From Sabellastarte sp. h YS-2021 (Eukaryota; Annelida; Polychaeta; Sabellida; Sabellidae), in assembly GCA_964017235.1 (NCBI GenBank), contig OZ024928.1, positions 3,162,001 to 3,226,000 of the forward strand: 64,000 nucleotides of DNA. The letters run 5' to 3'. The translations under genes were made by a program, and so were the position numbers. The notes beneath the pieces are model-generated. The model saw only the letters and a program-made list of their open reading frames with translations, made no database searches and was not told the DNA's origin. Shown in pieces: positions 12,033-22,800 of this stretch. Numbering within the stretch: position 1 is the first letter of the stretch; each line of letters starts with the position of its first letter.

Positions 12033-13411
12033 CTCTGCAAGAATTTTTTACAAGAAAATTTACAATCCATATCAATCACTATCACACTAAAGCCAAATGG
12101 AAGCATGCAACTGCCATAACAACACTTGTATTGTATTTTTTGACATTTCCAATTTTTATTATGCATTTCAAAGAACAAGGCACTGATGCCATAGATGGTT
12201 CTAATAACCAAATTTGCTGTACTGAAGGAATTTTTAAAAAAAGAAAGAACTTGACTATATAACAACAAAAGACAAACAATATAAACATATATACATTTGT
12301 ACATTATGGTGTCTGATAGCCCAAGACACATTGGTTTTGGTGAGGTAAGACGGAAGGAATGGAAAAAAATTTTTAAATTTAGAAAATTATAAAAAAAATT
12401 AAAAAAAAAATAAAAAAATTCAGGCATCTGGTAACTTAAACCTGTCAAAAGGACATGTCATATTTTCTTTGATATTTTGTACTTAAGTACTTGTGTATTT
12501 AACAATGTGTTGAGTTTGTTAAATTTCTTGGTCATAATTAACACTATTTCCATACTTTACAGCCTGCGGTAACTTCCCATTATTGATATTTTATGCACAT
12601 CTAATAAGTCGAAACCAGTGATCTTTATACAGAAATGTCAGTTACGTAGCAGATTAATTGATCATCAATCTACTCTTGAAGTTCGTACTATTCAAGTTCT
12701 AATTATTGTTGGAGTAAGTGAAACAGCAATGTACCTTTTGCTGTAAAATAGGTACAAAACACTGCAAAATTTTATATCAAAGCATTATGTTGTAATTCTA
12801 TGTCTAGACATAAAAGTAGCATATTTTTGTAGGAATACAATGTATACATTTTTTTCAGATGCAATCAGTGTATTACACCTAACACTTATTATATTGGACC
12901 ATGTAGAGGCTATTTTCGAATACTGACATGACTAAAATTGCTTTTACAGCTTTTATCAAACCATTTGCCAGTTCTCTGATTTTGAGACAAGGGTCCTAAT
13001 TTTCACGAGTGTCATATTGGGACTTGCCTCCAGCAAGTTAAAATCATGCAGGATGGATCTTTCTCTAACATTGTTAAAAGTTATATCCCTTAAAAAACCT
13101 GGATTGTTATAACAGCCCATATTCTGAATGTATATATTTAGAAGTACTTTACTACACAATGACAGCACAATATTAAATTATTAGGATTTAGAATCTTACA
13201 ACATGTAGACAACAATGTCAAGAAAATTTCAAATGACAGATCTTATTTGGGGTTTTACGTCGCTTTCAACACTGTACAGGTCATATCACGACGGGTAGTT
13301 GGAAGGGCAGAGGAAATGACAGAACTTAGTTTTTCAATTCCAATGTAGCTATTATGACCCATAAAGACGCAGCTTATCATAAACATTTTTTGATCATGAG
13401 TCAGTTTTTTT

Positions 13412-13974
13412 GTATCAGTGTTTTTTTAACTTTTGTGAACTGCCATTCTAGAAAGTTCTGCACTTTAATTTTTTCATCTGTAGAGCCATTACCAGTTTTT
13501 TTCCTCATGTAAAATGTGTTGCATTTATGTCAGTTTATTGCAATGATCTCATTACTTCTTTGCACTTGTGTTCTAGAAACACACACACACACAACAAAAA
13601 TCCTCTCAGTACCATTTGTCACACTGCAAATTTTTACAAATGTCTTTTTATCACAAACAGGGTTTCAATTTTGATGAATGGTTTTAGAGGTTTTAGTTTC
13701 CTGTCTAGAAATAAATGGTTTCTAGAAGACTCATTTCATGATATTGATTGACTCTATTTAGAAGACACCCATGCCGTGTCTGCTATTTAATGTTTTTTGT
13801 TACAAACACAAGGTTGGGTTTTCAATTGATTCAGAGAGGAAGGGAAAAAAATGCGCTTTATACAGGGTTCACATTCTTGTGACTGTAAAGACACAGCTGC
13901 TTGTTTTATATTATAATTATCTGTCTGTGTGAAAGGTTAATAACCAACCAGGCAAAAAGATAGCTGCAGTAGTA
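13412..13974. other. Polinton spacer upstream of the NADAR gene
   Basis: AT-rich sequence of the 'cttgtgttctagaaa' spacer family with an AC microsatellite near 13577. No gene is supported. Confidence 0.45.
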
Positions 13975-14460
13975 ATGGGAGACAAAGAAAGGTATACCTT
14001 GTTTTATGGAATTCAGTCACCTTTCAGTCAGTTTCACCCTTCTAACTTTACTATTGACGGAGTAATGTATAGATGTGCTGAACAGTATATGATGTATTGT
14101 AAGGCAATCATATTTAAAGACTATATTACAGCCCAAAAAATTATGGAGGTGAAAGACCCCAAAGTAATGAAAAGACTGGGTAGAAAAGTAAGGAATTTTA
14201 ACAAACAAAGATGGCTGACAAAATCCAAAGCCATTGTTAAAAAAGCTTCACTAGCAAAGTTTACTCAAAATTCAAAATTGAAAGAAAAACTTTTGAAAAC
14301 TGCAGGTACCATTCTTGTTGAGGCCAGCCCTTGGGACATAGTATGGGGAATTGGTAGGTATGCTTCTGATCCTAAAAGTAAGTTTAAAAAGTATTGGAGG
14401 GGGAAAAACTGGCTAGGATATATACTTACAGATGTAAGAGATCAAATTTTAATGTCATAA
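13975..14460 (+). CDS. NADAR (YbiA/DUF1768) family protein
   Basis: 161 residues spanning the whole domain, the usual family length. Visible family motifs are PFSQFHPSNF (16-25), CAEQYMMYCKA (34-44), VEASPWDIVWGIG (115-127) and W-GKNWLG (141-148). NADAR proteins are N-glycosidases of ADP-ribose-type substrates; relatives act on riboflavin-pathway intermediates or remove ADP-ribose from guanine bases. The ATG at 13975 fits the conserved start and the frame ends at 14460. It is the first plus-strand gene of the element, set apart from the next gene by 1.4 kb of tandem-repeat spacer. Such proteins are not part of the standard Polinton set, so this is probably an acquired gene. A role in countering host ADP-ribosylation or handling NAD-derived metabolites is only an inference. 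Confidence 0.88.
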   Translation: MGDKERYTLFYGIQSPFSQFHPSNFTIDGVMYRCAEQYMMYCKAIIFKDYITAQKIMEVKDPKVMKRLGRKVRNFNKQRWLTKSKAIVKKASLAKFTQNSKLKEKLLKTAGTILVEASPWDIVWGIGRYASDPKSKFKKYWRGKNWLGYILTDVRDQILMS

Positions 14461-15754
14461 TGTACAAACAGAGGTTGGGGTTTTTTTTTGTTGATTCACC
14501 AATGCTAGTTACTACAGAACATCAGGCGCAAGTCAATTTATCTCAACACACCCCCTGTGAACTTATAACCTAGATTCCATAATTCATGACTATAATATAT
14601 AGATTGCCACATATTTCAAAAACTAAACATATTCGGGGTTGTGTTTTTTTCCCTCTCTGTAGAACAGTGTCTGGTGTTTTTTTTAACATTTGATAGTGTC
14701 TTAAAGATTTATTGCATTCACATTGCTATGAATTCTCCCAATTCAACATTGTTCTGTGTGTAGAAACACTTGAGCATTTTGACTCTAGAAACTTCCTCTT
14801 AATAATGTCTCCATCTGTTATCCCATTGCAAAATTGCTTGGAATGGTTTACAATTAATGATTTATTGAAACTGGTCATGAGGCGTCCCACTGAACATTTC
14901 TTGCTTCTCTGCAGAACATCAGGTGCAGACGATGTGTTCAGTAAGCTATTTTTATTTCAACATTTTCACAAAACCCCCTATGAACTTGCTTTTGATTTCT
15001 TTTTTTGCGCTTTATGGACTTGTGTTCTAGAATATGTCTTCATTTATTGAAAATGGTCATGAGATGTCCCATTGAACATTTTACAGAATACTAGGTTTTT
15101 TTGACATGTAACCTTAGTGGACTTGTGTTCTAGAAACTTTTCATAATATATCTTCATCTGCTGCAATGAACTTAATGATTTATTGAAAATGGTTATGAGG
15201 CGTCCCACTGAACATTTCTTGCTTCTCTGCAGAACATCAGGTGCAGATGATGTGTTCAGTAAGCTATTTTTATCTCAACATTTTCACAAAACCCCCTATG
15301 AACTTGCTTTTGATTTCTTTTTTTGCGCTTTATGGACTTGTGTTCTAGAATATGTCTTCATTTATTGAAAATGGTCATGAGATGTCCCATTGAACATTTT
15401 ACAGAATACTAGGTTTTTTTGACATGTAACCTTAGTGGACTTGTGTTCTAGAAACTTTTCATAATATATCTTCATCTGCTGCAATGAACATTACATTTAA
15501 TGATTTATTACATTTCTCCGTTCTGAAAGTCATCTGGGTGTTTTGACATTTAATGCTATTCTAAAAAAGTTCTACAAGCAATATGTCAGTTCTCAATACA
15601 ATGTCCTTTTTCTCTCTCTCTGTCTACTTGAGATTTTTTTTGCTGCATTTCTTATCATAGTTTCTGTGTAAGTTCTAGAACTTTCTAATTATCCCCACAT
15701 CTGTTGTCCCATTGCAAATTTCCTGTAAATGCGCAGTTATCTTTTCTCAGATCT
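14461..15754 (+). repeat. Tandem-repeat spacer, about 318-bp unit
   Basis: 14862-15179 and 15180-15497 are near-identical (ttattgaaa, atgaggcgtcccactgaacatttcttgc, gcagaacatcaggtgca, gatgtgttcagtaagc). Single motifs recur before and after. Short open frames in both copies are identical because the DNA is duplicated, not because of selection. No gene is called here. Confidence 0.7.
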
Positions 15755-15763
15755 TATATAAAG
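15755..15763 (+). promoter_or_regulatory. TATA box candidate for the plus-strand gene block
   Basis: TATATAAAG stands 122 bp upstream of the ATG at 15885, in the right orientation and at a plausible distance for a leader beginning near 15785. It is the only strong TATA match noticed before the compact gene block. Prediction by motif only. Confidence 0.4.
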
Positions 15764-15884
15764 GCCATGTGGTGACTATTAACTCCTCACACTTTACTGT
15801 GCTGCAAAAGGGGAGTAATCTACTGAGGTGCAATTGTTGTTTTTAAAGTACTGGATAAATTTAAAGAGAGGTTTGTAGTACTAT

Positions 15885-17351
15885 TTGAATAACTTTATGA
15901 AAATTAATCAGATCTTATTAAAATTTGAGATATTCAGCAAAAATAAAGAAAGAGTTGCAATTGTAAAGTCTGAGCTTATTAGGCAGAACACTTTTGTAAT
16001 ACAGAATCAACAAGACATTTTAATTTTTAGATTTCTACACATTACTTTTAAATATTTTGTCAAAAATTCTAGAGGTTTTATATTTTTAAGAAAAGTTAAT
16101 ACACTAAGTAATTACCGTGGAATAGAAGATATAGTGAAATATTTTTTAAAGAACTACATACAACCTTATTTAGTGAAATCATCAGTTGACCTAGTGATAC
16201 TCAAAACTTTAAATTATCATTGGGAAATCAAAGTTTTATATCTTGGAGAGAAGCGAATTAATCATTCAGAATTTCAAAAATATTTTCAAAGAATACCAGA
16301 CTTAGAAACAAAGGAACGCATCTCTACTAAGTACACAAGCAATAGTTTAGTATTTACCGTATACTCACAACAAAACAACTGTTTAAAAGTTACCGGTTGC
16401 ACAAAACAGATTGAAAAAGTACCGAGTATTAAACAAATTTTCCTTTCAGCTAACCAGGACATCACCATGAATTCATATTTAACACAAGCATTTGTAATGA
16501 AATACCTTCAGACTTTAGCTCACCTTCTGTTGCAAGATATAAACCTGTCTTTTCTCACCGATTACTACACATATTTCTATCAAACATTCAATATCGTTGA
16601 TGAACCTACACTATATAAAAAATTAAAAGATATGTTCATCGATTCACTTGAAGAGACAGATAATGAAGCTTTGAAAAGTAGAAATATGGTTTCTTTTAAT
16701 TCTATAGATAGATTTATGCACAGTTTGTCAGAAAAAATATGTGCTTTCTTCACCGTACACTTCACAAAGGATTGTATTAAAACCTACGTTTCAAAAACAA
16801 ATTTGAGGGGGGAGTTATATGAGTTAAACACCTCTGAGGACGGGAGTGTGGAATTTTACAAAAATACCGAATCTTTCTTACCTTTATCTTCTGATTCCGA
16901 ATCAGAAACAGAGTTGGTAGAACCCATCTGTAAAAAGCCAAAGGAAGCAGAATTCAGTTGTCCAAGACCTTCACAAATTTGTTCTGTAGAACCAGTACCT
17001 AAAAGAAAGATACCGCTGAAAATTTCAGAATCAAAAAACAGAAACCCATTTATGAAATGTAAAAGTCCACAAATTGATTTGCAAAACCACAACACCCTCG
17101 AACATTTTACTGAGCAGAATGATTTACAGCATTACCATAACATTGCAAAAGAAAATTTAATCAACCTGACAGATAATGTGGATAAACTTAATCAAATTTT
17201 AAAGAAAACAATAGCTTCGATAAATTCCTTTTTACCACAAAACTTAAAAACTGAAGAATTATCCTGCCAGGCAAAATGTCCATTGCACTGTAGTTTACTA
17301 TCAAGGGCACAGGCTATAAAGAAACTGAAGGGTAGAAAAACCAAACATTAA
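15885..17351 (+). CDS. Unknown 488-aa Polinton protein, possibly TBP-like fold
   Basis: An intact frame with no confident family. The N-terminal 200 residues look like two related modules: one with ILIFRFLHITFKYFVKN and GFIFLRKVNTL, the second with SNSLVFTVYSQQNNCLKVTG. The beta-rich pattern ending in a 'KVTGC' turn resembles TATA-binding-protein repeats, but this is a weak resemblance judged by eye. The middle is helical; about residues 330-400 are Ser/Glu- and Lys/Pro-rich and probably disordered; the C-terminus has a coiled-coil-like stretch (about 425-455), a CQAKCPLHC cluster and a basic tail. The next gene starts 2 bases after the stop, which suggests co-expression. It may be a transcription or replication accessory factor; this is inference. 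Confidence 0.7.
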   Translation: MNNFMKINQILLKFEIFSKNKERVAIVKSELIRQNTFVIQNQQDILIFRFLHITFKYFVKNSRGFIFLRKVNTLSNYRGIEDIVKYFLKNYIQPYLVKSSVDLVILKTLNYHWEIKVLYLGEKRINHSEFQKYFQRIPDLETKERISTKYTSNSLVFTVYSQQNNCLKVTGCTKQIEKVPSIKQIFLSANQDITMNSYLTQAFVMKYLQTLAHLLLQDINLSFLTDYYTYFYQTFNIVDEPTLYKKLKDMFIDSLEETDNEALKSRNMVSFNSIDRFMHSLSEKICAFFTVHFTKDCIKTYVSKTNLRGELYELNTSEDGSVEFYKNTESFLPLSSDSESETELVEPICKKPKEAEFSCPRPSQICSVEPVPKRKIPLKISESKNRNPFMKCKSPQIDLQNHNTLEHFTEQNDLQHYHNIAKENLINLTDNVDKLNQILKKTIASINSFLPQNLKTEELSCQAKCPLHCSLLSRAQAIKKLKGRKTKH

Positions 17352-17353
17352 TA

Positions 17354-17815
17354 ATGACCAAAATAAAAGCTTATGTGTCAGTTCAGTTGCAACACATAAA
17401 AAATAGAGTAACCATGATGTCAGTTAGGTATAATAACAAAGCTACGTGTGATTGTGGTTACCACTTTGAATGGTATTACTTGTATCCTTACATAGAAAAA
17501 GGATTAAAGTTATTTCCTGGTACGGAAATCACGAGAGATATTGTTGAACTTGCAGAGAGCATCAGATATGAACTTTTTAAAAATGATCAACTTGTAACAT
17601 TAAAAGAATTTTGTTTTTCAAAAATTTATCAATTCAACCTAAATGTTAGATTACTTCCCAAGCGGCTATGGGAACAGTTTATTGAAAAATACGTGTTTGA
17701 AAAAGTTTCTTGGAATTATCTGGAGTTTGTCATTCCAAGATTTCTGAGTAAACATTTGGGGGGACATTGGTTTACAAAACTATACTCTGTTCCCCAGAAA
17801 AAGAAATATTTGTAA
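17354..17815 (+). CDS. Small conserved protein, paralogue 1 (unknown function)
   Basis: 153 residues; initiation may be at one of the internal Met codons (17414 or 17417), since conservation with the neighbour begins near the CDC motif. It is a paralogue of the gene at 18120-18503. Shared features in the same order are C-x-C-x3-H, then W, a (I/V)(E/K)xGLxxxPGxxIT stretch, a Cys in an (E/D)(F/L)C motif, LNxxLLP and a final F…(Y)(V/L)(F/Y)(E/D) helix. The Cys/His cluster could bind zinc. Function unknown. It starts 2 bases after the 488-aa gene. The tail after about residue 135 is copied in the wreck downstream. Confidence 0.65.
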   Translation: MTKIKAYVSVQLQHIKNRVTMMSVRYNNKATCDCGYHFEWYYLYPYIEKGLKLFPGTEITRDIVELAESIRYELFKNDQLVTLKEFCFSKIYQFNLNVRLLPKRLWEQFIEKYVFEKVSWNYLEFVIPRFLSKHLGGHWFTKLYSVPQKKKYL

Positions 17816-17819
17816 GAAA

Positions 17820-18053
17820 CATTAATAATGGACAGTGGGAAAGACAGAACTTTTCCTAGTTGATGTAGAAATTTGTCAATGTAGAACAACTTGTAATATT
17901 TTAAAAGAAGTTTGTTTTATTTATCAATTCAAAAATAAATGTTAGATTACTCCCACCAAGTGGTTGTGTGGGGGAGAAATATGTGTTTGAAAAAGTTTCT
18001 TGGAATTATCTAGAGTTTACCATTCCAAATATTTTTGAGTAAACATTATTTTT
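17820..18053 (+). pseudogene. Chimeric dead copy of the paralogue pair
   Basis: The first 80 bp repeat the start of the downstream paralogue (aataatggacagtgggaaag, gatgtagaaatttgtcaatgtagaa) but are soon frameshifted. The rest repeats the middle and end of the upstream paralogue (atgttagattactcccac, tatgtgtttgaaaaagtttcttggaattatct, catttccaa-like end) with deletions. It therefore joins the head of one gene to the body of the other, as expected from unequal recombination in a tandem family. Confidence 0.75.
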
Positions 18054-18119
18054 TTGGGGGGAGGGAGAGGACATTGGTTTACAAAAAAAGAAAAATATTT
18101 TGTAAGAGAAACAGTAATA

Positions 18120-18503
18120 ATGGACAGTGGGAAAGATATAACTTTCCTAGTTGATGGAGAAATTTGTCAATGTAGAAATCATGTACTGAAATGGAGAGAT
18201 TTAGATGTGTTTGTGAAACACGGGTTAACTGTACAACCAGGAATAACAATAACCCCTATATTAGTTTATCAGTGTTTAGATGTTACTGTATCTTTATTTA
18301 AACATTATTTTGGGCTTAACCCACGCAGTTTGCAAGATTTGTGTGCTGGTACTATACAATTTAGTACACTGAACAAAGCTTTATTGCCACATCAACTGCA
18401 AAAGTTTTGTCAGGACTACCTCTATGATGAATTAAATTTTTGGTTTATCAAATGGGATGCAGCAATGCATTTACTCTCACATATGTATCACCAACTGGGT
18501 TAA
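18120..18503 (+). CDS. Small conserved protein, paralogue 2 (unknown function)
   Basis: 127 residues from the ATG at 18120. The frame is open further upstream to 18054, but that part is copied from the end of paralogue 1 and is Gly-rich, so the internal start is preferred. It shares with 17354-17815 the CxCx3H cluster (CQCRNH), VKHGLTVQPGITIT, a Cys-containing 'LQDLC' and LNKALLPHQL. No known family recognised. The pair looks like a local duplication inside the element. A CA repeat (18523-18542) separates it from the dUTPase. Confidence 0.62.
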   Translation: MDSGKDITFLVDGEICQCRNHVLKWRDLDVFVKHGLTVQPGITITPILVYQCLDVTVSLFKHYFGLNPRSLQDLCAGTIQFSTLNKALLPHQLQKFCQDYLYDELNFWFIKWDAAMHLLSHMYHQLG

Positions 18504-18589
18504 ATAAAAAACATTTTTTAGAGACACACACACACACACACAAAAAGAAACAGTGTGTGACAGTTAGAAAGCCACTGTTTGATGTGACA

Positions 18590-19030
18590 ATGGAAGTTAA
18601 GGTTAAATTTTTGTGTGATGGACAACAAAAAAACTTGTACAAATCATCTCCGAATGCAGTTGGTTATGAGTTATTTAGTACTGAATGCTTTGAACTATTA
18701 CCTAATGAAATAAGGAAGCTGCCTACGGGTGTGATATTGGAATTACCAGAATCATTGTACGTACAAGTAGCAGAAAAGAGCAGTGTTAGTCTATGTGGAC
18801 TCCGTGTATTGGCTGGAATCGTTGATCCGGACTATCGAGCACAAATATTTGTGGTACTACACAATATTACAAATCAAAAAATTTCATGGGACACGACAAA
18901 ACCCATAGCACAGTTGATATTTCATTCAAGCATTAATCCTTGTATCGTAAAAACGGAAAACATTGTAGTGGAAACATTTCGAGGAAGTAAAGGATTTGGT
19001 GAGTGTACTGAATTGAAACAACAATTTTAA
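18590..19030 (+). CDS. dUTPase (trimeric type)
   Basis: Hydrolyses dUTP to dUMP and pyrophosphate, keeping uracil out of new DNA and supplying dTTP synthesis. From the ATG at 18590 the protein has 146 residues, the usual size; the frame upstream to 18440 covers a CA repeat and is not part of it. The five family motifs are in order: AVGYELFS (23-30), EKSSVSL (62-68), GIVDPDYR with the catalytic Asp (76-83), KPIAQLIF (104-111) and FRGSKGFG (130-137). Motif 1 has Glu in place of the common Asp, and motif 2 has Lys-Ser-Ser rather than Arg-Ser-Gly; both are mild changes. It sits just before the penton gene (4-base gap). dUTPases are common in large DNA viruses and occur in some Polinton relatives. 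Confidence 0.92.
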   Translation: MEVKVKFLCDGQQKNLYKSSPNAVGYELFSTECFELLPNEIRKLPTGVILELPESLYVQVAEKSSVSLCGLRVLAGIVDPDYRAQIFVVLHNITNQKISWDTTKPIAQLIFHSSINPCIVKTENIVVETFRGSKGFGECTELKQQF

Positions 19031-19034
19031 CACC

Positions 19035-19829
19035 ATGTCGAGTGTTTTGGGAAACTCTTCAGAAGGGGGAGTCAGCACAATTTTTTTACCGTCGAATGCT
19101 AAATGTGACTATTTTGAAAACAAAACATCACACTTTGTGACAGATTTAGCTGAACCAATTAACCTAAAACCCGGGGCAAAGATAGCTCTTGCTGAAATCA
19201 TTTATCCAAACAGTATAATGAATGTGTTTGAACCAATGACTGAAATTCATCTTTCGAAAAAGAGAGGTATAAAAACAGGGCATTATAACAAGACGATCCT
19301 CGGTAAAAATTACCGCAATATAGAACAGTTAATACGGGTAATAAATGGGGCTATCAAAAGTGCAAAGATGGAATCCACGTTGCGGGTAAACAACAAAACT
19401 GGGCTGTGTGAAATGATTGTAGAGAGCGAAGAGACAATAAAGGTCCACAGAAAGTTGGCAAATATTTTAGGATTTATTGACAAGGTAGAGTTTGCAAATG
19501 TAGGAAACACACCCTCTTTACCAAGAGCATATGCAGGTGATGTGGTGCCCGACATCAATTTGCTCACTTTCAGTCTTTACATCTACAGCGATATTGTCTA
19601 CCCTACTTGTGTGGGAAATACAATTGTTCCAATTTTAGGGATCATTCACTGTGACAGTCGTCTCGATTCACAATATACTCACAGGACTCTTCCTATTTTA
19701 AACTATATCCCTGTGATAGGAAACGTACTGAGTAAAATTGAACTTAAAATCACAGACACAACGGGGGACCTGATTCATTTTCAATTTGGAAAGGTGATAA
19801 TCAGACTTTCTTTATTCCAACCAGATTAA
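19035..19829 (+). CDS. Penton-like minor capsid protein (single jelly roll)
   Basis: 264 residues, intact. It matches the Polinton minor capsid family. The N-terminal region carries PINLKPGAKIALAEIIYP, and the C-terminal region the hallmark YIYSDIVYPTCVGN followed by a strand pair (VPILGIIHC) and a closing IIRLSLF strand. In Polintons this protein forms the fivefold vertices of the predicted icosahedral capsid. It is encoded between dUTPase and polymerase, separate from the major capsid gene at 28322. No lesion is seen. Confidence 0.82.
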   Translation: MSSVLGNSSEGGVSTIFLPSNAKCDYFENKTSHFVTDLAEPINLKPGAKIALAEIIYPNSIMNVFEPMTEIHLSKKRGIKTGHYNKTILGKNYRNIEQLIRVINGAIKSAKMESTLRVNNKTGLCEMIVESEETIKVHRKLANILGFIDKVEFANVGNTPSLPRAYAGDVVPDINLLTFSLYIYSDIVYPTCVGNTIVPILGIIHCDSRLDSQYTHRTLPILNYIPVIGNVLSKIELKITDTTGDLIHFQFGKVIIRLSLFQPD

Positions 19830-19833
19830 AAAA

Positions 19834-22800
19834 ATGAAACATCACAAATTTAAAGATGTATATAAGAGGTACAGAATTGAACTTCCCAGGTACAAGAAAA
19901 TGGATGTGGAAATGTATCTATCAAAATCTTACCCGATGGTCAAAAATAAAATTAAAAAAGCATTGCGTAAATTGAAGAGTTTAAAGATACAACTGTCTCT
20001 GAGGGTAAAACTTAAAAAGTACAGACAAACAGAAGATGATTTTGTTCACATCAAACCGTACTTTACATCGGAAACAAAGGGAATTCTTTCGAAGGTACAT
20101 ATCAAAAGGATTATATCCGAATTAACTAAAGAGGTAGCATCTAGATTCGGAACCTAGTCAAGATTTATAGTCTTGAATTGAAAATAGTGAAGTACGCTCC
20201 AATTTTTGGTGGGTGTAAACAAGGAAACCTTCCAAAATTTCTGAAAAACAGACACTGTTTACTCGACTTATCTTCCCCAGAAAACCAATGCTTTCTGTAC
20301 GCAGTAGCAGCAGGTATCCAACCAAAGGCAACGCATGCGAGTCGTACGGGTCAAAATAAAACCTTGGTGGAAAATTTTAACACAAATGAAATTTCACTAC
20401 CCATGACATTGGATAATATCCAACTGTTTGAAGAACGAAATGATGTTTCTATAAACTGTTATGACATTAACCCGGTATCTCATGAACCAGGGGTGCTACA
20501 CATAAGTTCTGAAGAAAACAAGAAACATCACGTAAATATATTGTTATACAAAGGACATTATTACACAATAAGGAGTCTTTCCAGATTTCTGTGTAGTTTT
20601 CGTTGTTCAAACAGGAAAAAAGGTTATTACTGCAAAACCTGTTTGACAAAAAAGTATTCAGAGCAAGCTCTGAAAGAACATGAAAACTCTTGCAGTATAA
20701 ATATGGTTAAACCTAAAGGACAAGTACCAATTCCAGGATCTGGTGAGGACCTGTTACAATTTAGAAACTATGAAAAAAAATTCATGGCACCCTTTGTTAT
20801 ATACATGGATTTTGAGACTTATCAGAGCAGAGTGACCGATAAAAGAGTCAGTGGAAAAACTAGATTTAATACCCAGCATAAACAGTTAAGCGTTGGCATG
20901 AAACACGTATGTCATGTGAATAATAAGTTCAACGGTCCTGTAAGGTGTTACACAGGAGAAAATTGTGCCAAAAAAGCGATTGAGATGTTGATGGAGGAGC
21001 AAAGTCGTATCAATGTAATTTTGAACGAATGTAGATACCCCATGACCAACACTGGAAAAACTTGGCAAATGTTGAAAAAGGCTACCCATTGCTATATATG
21101 TGATTCAGCTTTTAACGGTGACAAAAAATGTAGGGATCACAACCACCTGCAAAGCCCTAAGGTGACTGAAGAACACCCTTTTGGGAGTGTACTCGGTATA
21201 GCCTATAATAGGTGCAACCTGAAATACTCCTCAATTTCCAATGAGCCAAAAATTCCAGTATTTCTCCATAATGGATCAAAGTACGACTTCAAATTGTTGA
21301 TAAGAGAATTGTGCCAAAACAGTGAAAACCAATTAAAAATTATTCCAAGAACAAGCGAGACATTTGCGTGTATCTCTTTTCAAAATTTCCAATTCATTGA
21401 CACCTATGCTCATTTACCTAACAGTTTATCAAACCTGACGGACATCCTGAGAAGTGGACAAGAAAGTAAGGATAAATTATTCAAACACACTAGACAATTA
21501 TATCCTGAAGAATCTACATTTTTAAAATTGCTCAAAAAAGGTTTCTTCCCCTATGAGTATCTCACGGGGATCGATGTTCTGAATGAATGCAAACTACCAA
21601 AACGAGAACACTTTTACAGCTCTCTTACAAAAAAGACCATCACCCCTGAACAGTATCAACATGCACAGTCAATGTTTACGCTTTTAAAATGTTCAAATTT
21701 AGGGGAATACTTAGAGGCCTACCTGAAATTAGATGTGACCTTACTGGCGGATGTTTTTGAAAATTTCAGAGCAATAAACCATAAACTGTACGGGTTAGAC
21801 GTTGCAAAATATTTAAGCCTACCAAGTTTCTCATTTGATGCAATGTTGCTTCAAACCAAAGTAAAGCTCAAACTGATCACTGATCTTGAACAGTATGAAT
21901 TCATACAGAAAGCTATTAGAGGTGGCATCTCTGGTCAATACACAAGGTTTGCAAAAGCGAACTATACAACTTTACCAGACTACAACGAAACAGAACCGTT
22001 AACTTACCTTCACATGTTTGACTGCAATTCATTATATGCCTACTGTTTGTCAAAAAAACTACCGGTTGGTAAATTTAGGTGGTTAGAAAAGAATGAAATT
22101 TCAAACTTTGACATAGAAAACACGGGGTCAAATACTAATCTAGGGTACATTTTAGAGGTTGACTTGGTATACCCAGAGAATTTACATGTAAAACATTCGG
22201 ATTTTCCACTGGCGCCGATAAAGAAGAAAATAAAATACGATGAACTCAGTCCTTACAACCAAAATATCCAAAGATCGAGTGATATGAAAAACTTATTCAG
22301 CAATGCAGAAAAGTTAGTTCAAACATTAGAGGACAAGAAAAACTATGTAATACATTTTGAACTACTTAAACTGTACTTAAAGCTTGGACTTAAACTGACA
22401 AAAATTCACAGAGTTCTCACGTTTGAACAGAGAGCATTCATGAAGTCATTTATTGAGATCAATATTGAAAGAAGAAAGGCGGCCAACACAGAATTTGAGA
22501 GCAACAATCTAAAAATGGCAAACAATGCTCTTTATGGAAAAACCATAGAAAATGTGTTCAAAAGAAGAAAAGTCAGACTAGTGAATTCTTCTGAAAAACT
22601 TCTGAAATTGTCAAACAAACCTACATTTCAAAGGGTGGAGTTACTCGACCCTAAAATTGCAGCAGTGGAACTGAAAAATCATACAGTTAAATTGGACACA
22701 CCAATTTTCATTGGATTCACAGTTTTAGAATTAGCAAAGAAAGTCATGTATCAATTTCTGTATCTATTTCTTCCAAAAATTTTTGGTATGTGGTATACAG

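Larger units (their letters stand above)
7847..13395 (-). mobile_element. L1/Tx1-like non-LTR retrotransposon (LINE) inside the Polinton
   Basis: The minus strand carries an endonuclease-reverse transcriptase ORF2 (12032-8161) and ends in an interrupted poly-A (seen as poly-T 7840-7894). ATGAGTCAGTTTTTTT occurs at 7831-7846 and again at 13396-13411, giving a 16-bp target duplication of the length made by target-primed reverse transcription. The 1.36 kb upstream of ORF2 (12033-13395) shows no ORF1 and contains a SINE tail fragment near 13245-13316. The assignment of that part to the LINE rests only on the duplication. Confidence 0.75.

Noticed and set aside
14712..15368. Two nearly identical plus-strand frames sharing MRRPTEHFLLLCRTSG
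   Set aside because: The identity follows from the 318-bp DNA duplication, including non-coding flanks; no family or start context supports a gene.
20145..20157. Programmed ribosomal frameshift in PolB
   Set aside because: No slippery heptamer or clear downstream structure was seen; sister elements normally have one frame here.
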